DNA from: Nitrospinota bacterium
GTDB taxonomy: Bacteria; Nitrospinota; Nitrospinia; Nitrospinales; VA-1
Direction: 5' to 3'
Length of the DNA: 54,688 nt
NCBI GenBank assembly: GCA_009873655.1
Contig: WAIB01000005.1
Span: forward strand, 1 to 54,688
In this document: positions 54,570-54,688 of the stretch, one piece after another
How the letters are laid out: the number at the start of each line of letters is the position of its first letter
Position numbering within the stretch: the first letter of the stretch is position 1
Translations under genes and position numbers: made by a program
The notes under the pieces: model-generated
What the model was told of the DNA's origin: nothing
What the model saw: the letters and a program-made list of their open reading frames with translations, nothing else
Database searches by the model: none

Positions 54570-54688
54570 TCAGCGCTCAAGGGTAAAAGTGACCGGCCCG
54601 TCATTGATTAATTCCACTTGCATATCGGCACCAAATTCTCCTGATGCCACCTTAAGCCCCGATCGAGAAACTTGATGGATAAAGTTTT
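54570..54688 (-). CDS. dtd: D-aminoacyl-tRNA deacylase (C-terminal part only)
   Basis: The minus strand reads into the window from the right edge and ends at TGA (54570-54572). The visible 38 residues include [20 protein letters not shown], followed by TLER, which matches the C-terminus of Dtd, whose usual form is ADMQVxLxNDGPVTF. Dtd removes D-amino acids mischarged on tRNA. The 5' part is outside the window. It converges on the TPR lipoprotein gene. Confidence 0.88.
   Translation of the reverse strand, partial: NFIHQVSRSGLKVASGEFGADMQVELINDGPVTFTLER

Overview
The window reads as a chromosomal segment of an aerobic Gram-negative bacterium of moderate GC content. It carries a proton-pumping NADH dehydrogenase (complex I), an NhaD-type sodium/proton antiporter, the non-mevalonate isoprenoid enzyme Dxs, several lipoproteins and periplasmic proteins, and many TTG/GTG starts. 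My best guess for the lineage is a marine Nitrospinota (Nitrospina-like) bacterium. That rests on general resemblance of gene content and protein style and cannot be proven without a search. I found no rRNA, tRNA, CRISPR array, insertion sequence or integrase.

Layout. 1-2135 (minus strand): a fis-like regulator, a stand-alone GlmU uridyltransferase domain and a second nucleotidyltransferase/left-handed-beta-helix protein cut by the window edge; all probably run from one good sigma70-type promoter. 2271-5986 (plus): mtaB, a SAM hydrolase, smpB and an O-methyltransferase. 5997-11083 (minus): ispA-dxs-hisB-hisH-DMT exporter, tightly packed or overlapping. 11503-12822: nhaD. 12862-14377 (minus): comF and a methyltransferase. 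14522-18040 (plus): argD-argF, a small MscS-C-terminus-like ORF and tgt. 18050-20564: a methyltransferase, two uncharacterised small proteins and sfsA.

20636-33470 (minus) is a complete nuoABCDEFGHIJKLM operon behind a promoter with consensus -35 and -10 hexamers (TTGACA-16-TATAAT). nuoN is missing from its end and lies 18 kb upstream on the opposite strand (51730-53256). Between them is a block of poorly characterised genes. These are a two-TM protein with a degenerate phospholipase-D-like domain, a VWA/glutamine-amidotransferase-like membrane protein overlapping a DUF4159 protein, a PhnW-like transaminase, a truncated chemoreceptor/kinase remnant, an ABC-F ATPase, several small proteins, and a 2621-residue exported protein.

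The most unusual object is that giant protein (42363-50228). It has a signal peptide, a TolB/PD40-like beta-propeller, a long TPR array, a degenerate CHAT (caspase-like) domain lacking the catalytic His and Cys, a second TPR array, and an intact C-terminal CHAT domain with His2489 and Cys2534. A 407-residue protein of unknown function is encoded just upstream on the same strand. A second case of a paired active and degenerate enzyme is at the left edge. There a GlmU domain with an intact active site sits beside a nucleotidyltransferase homologue that has lost its catalytic Arg and Lys but carries the beta-helix domain that GlmU lacks.
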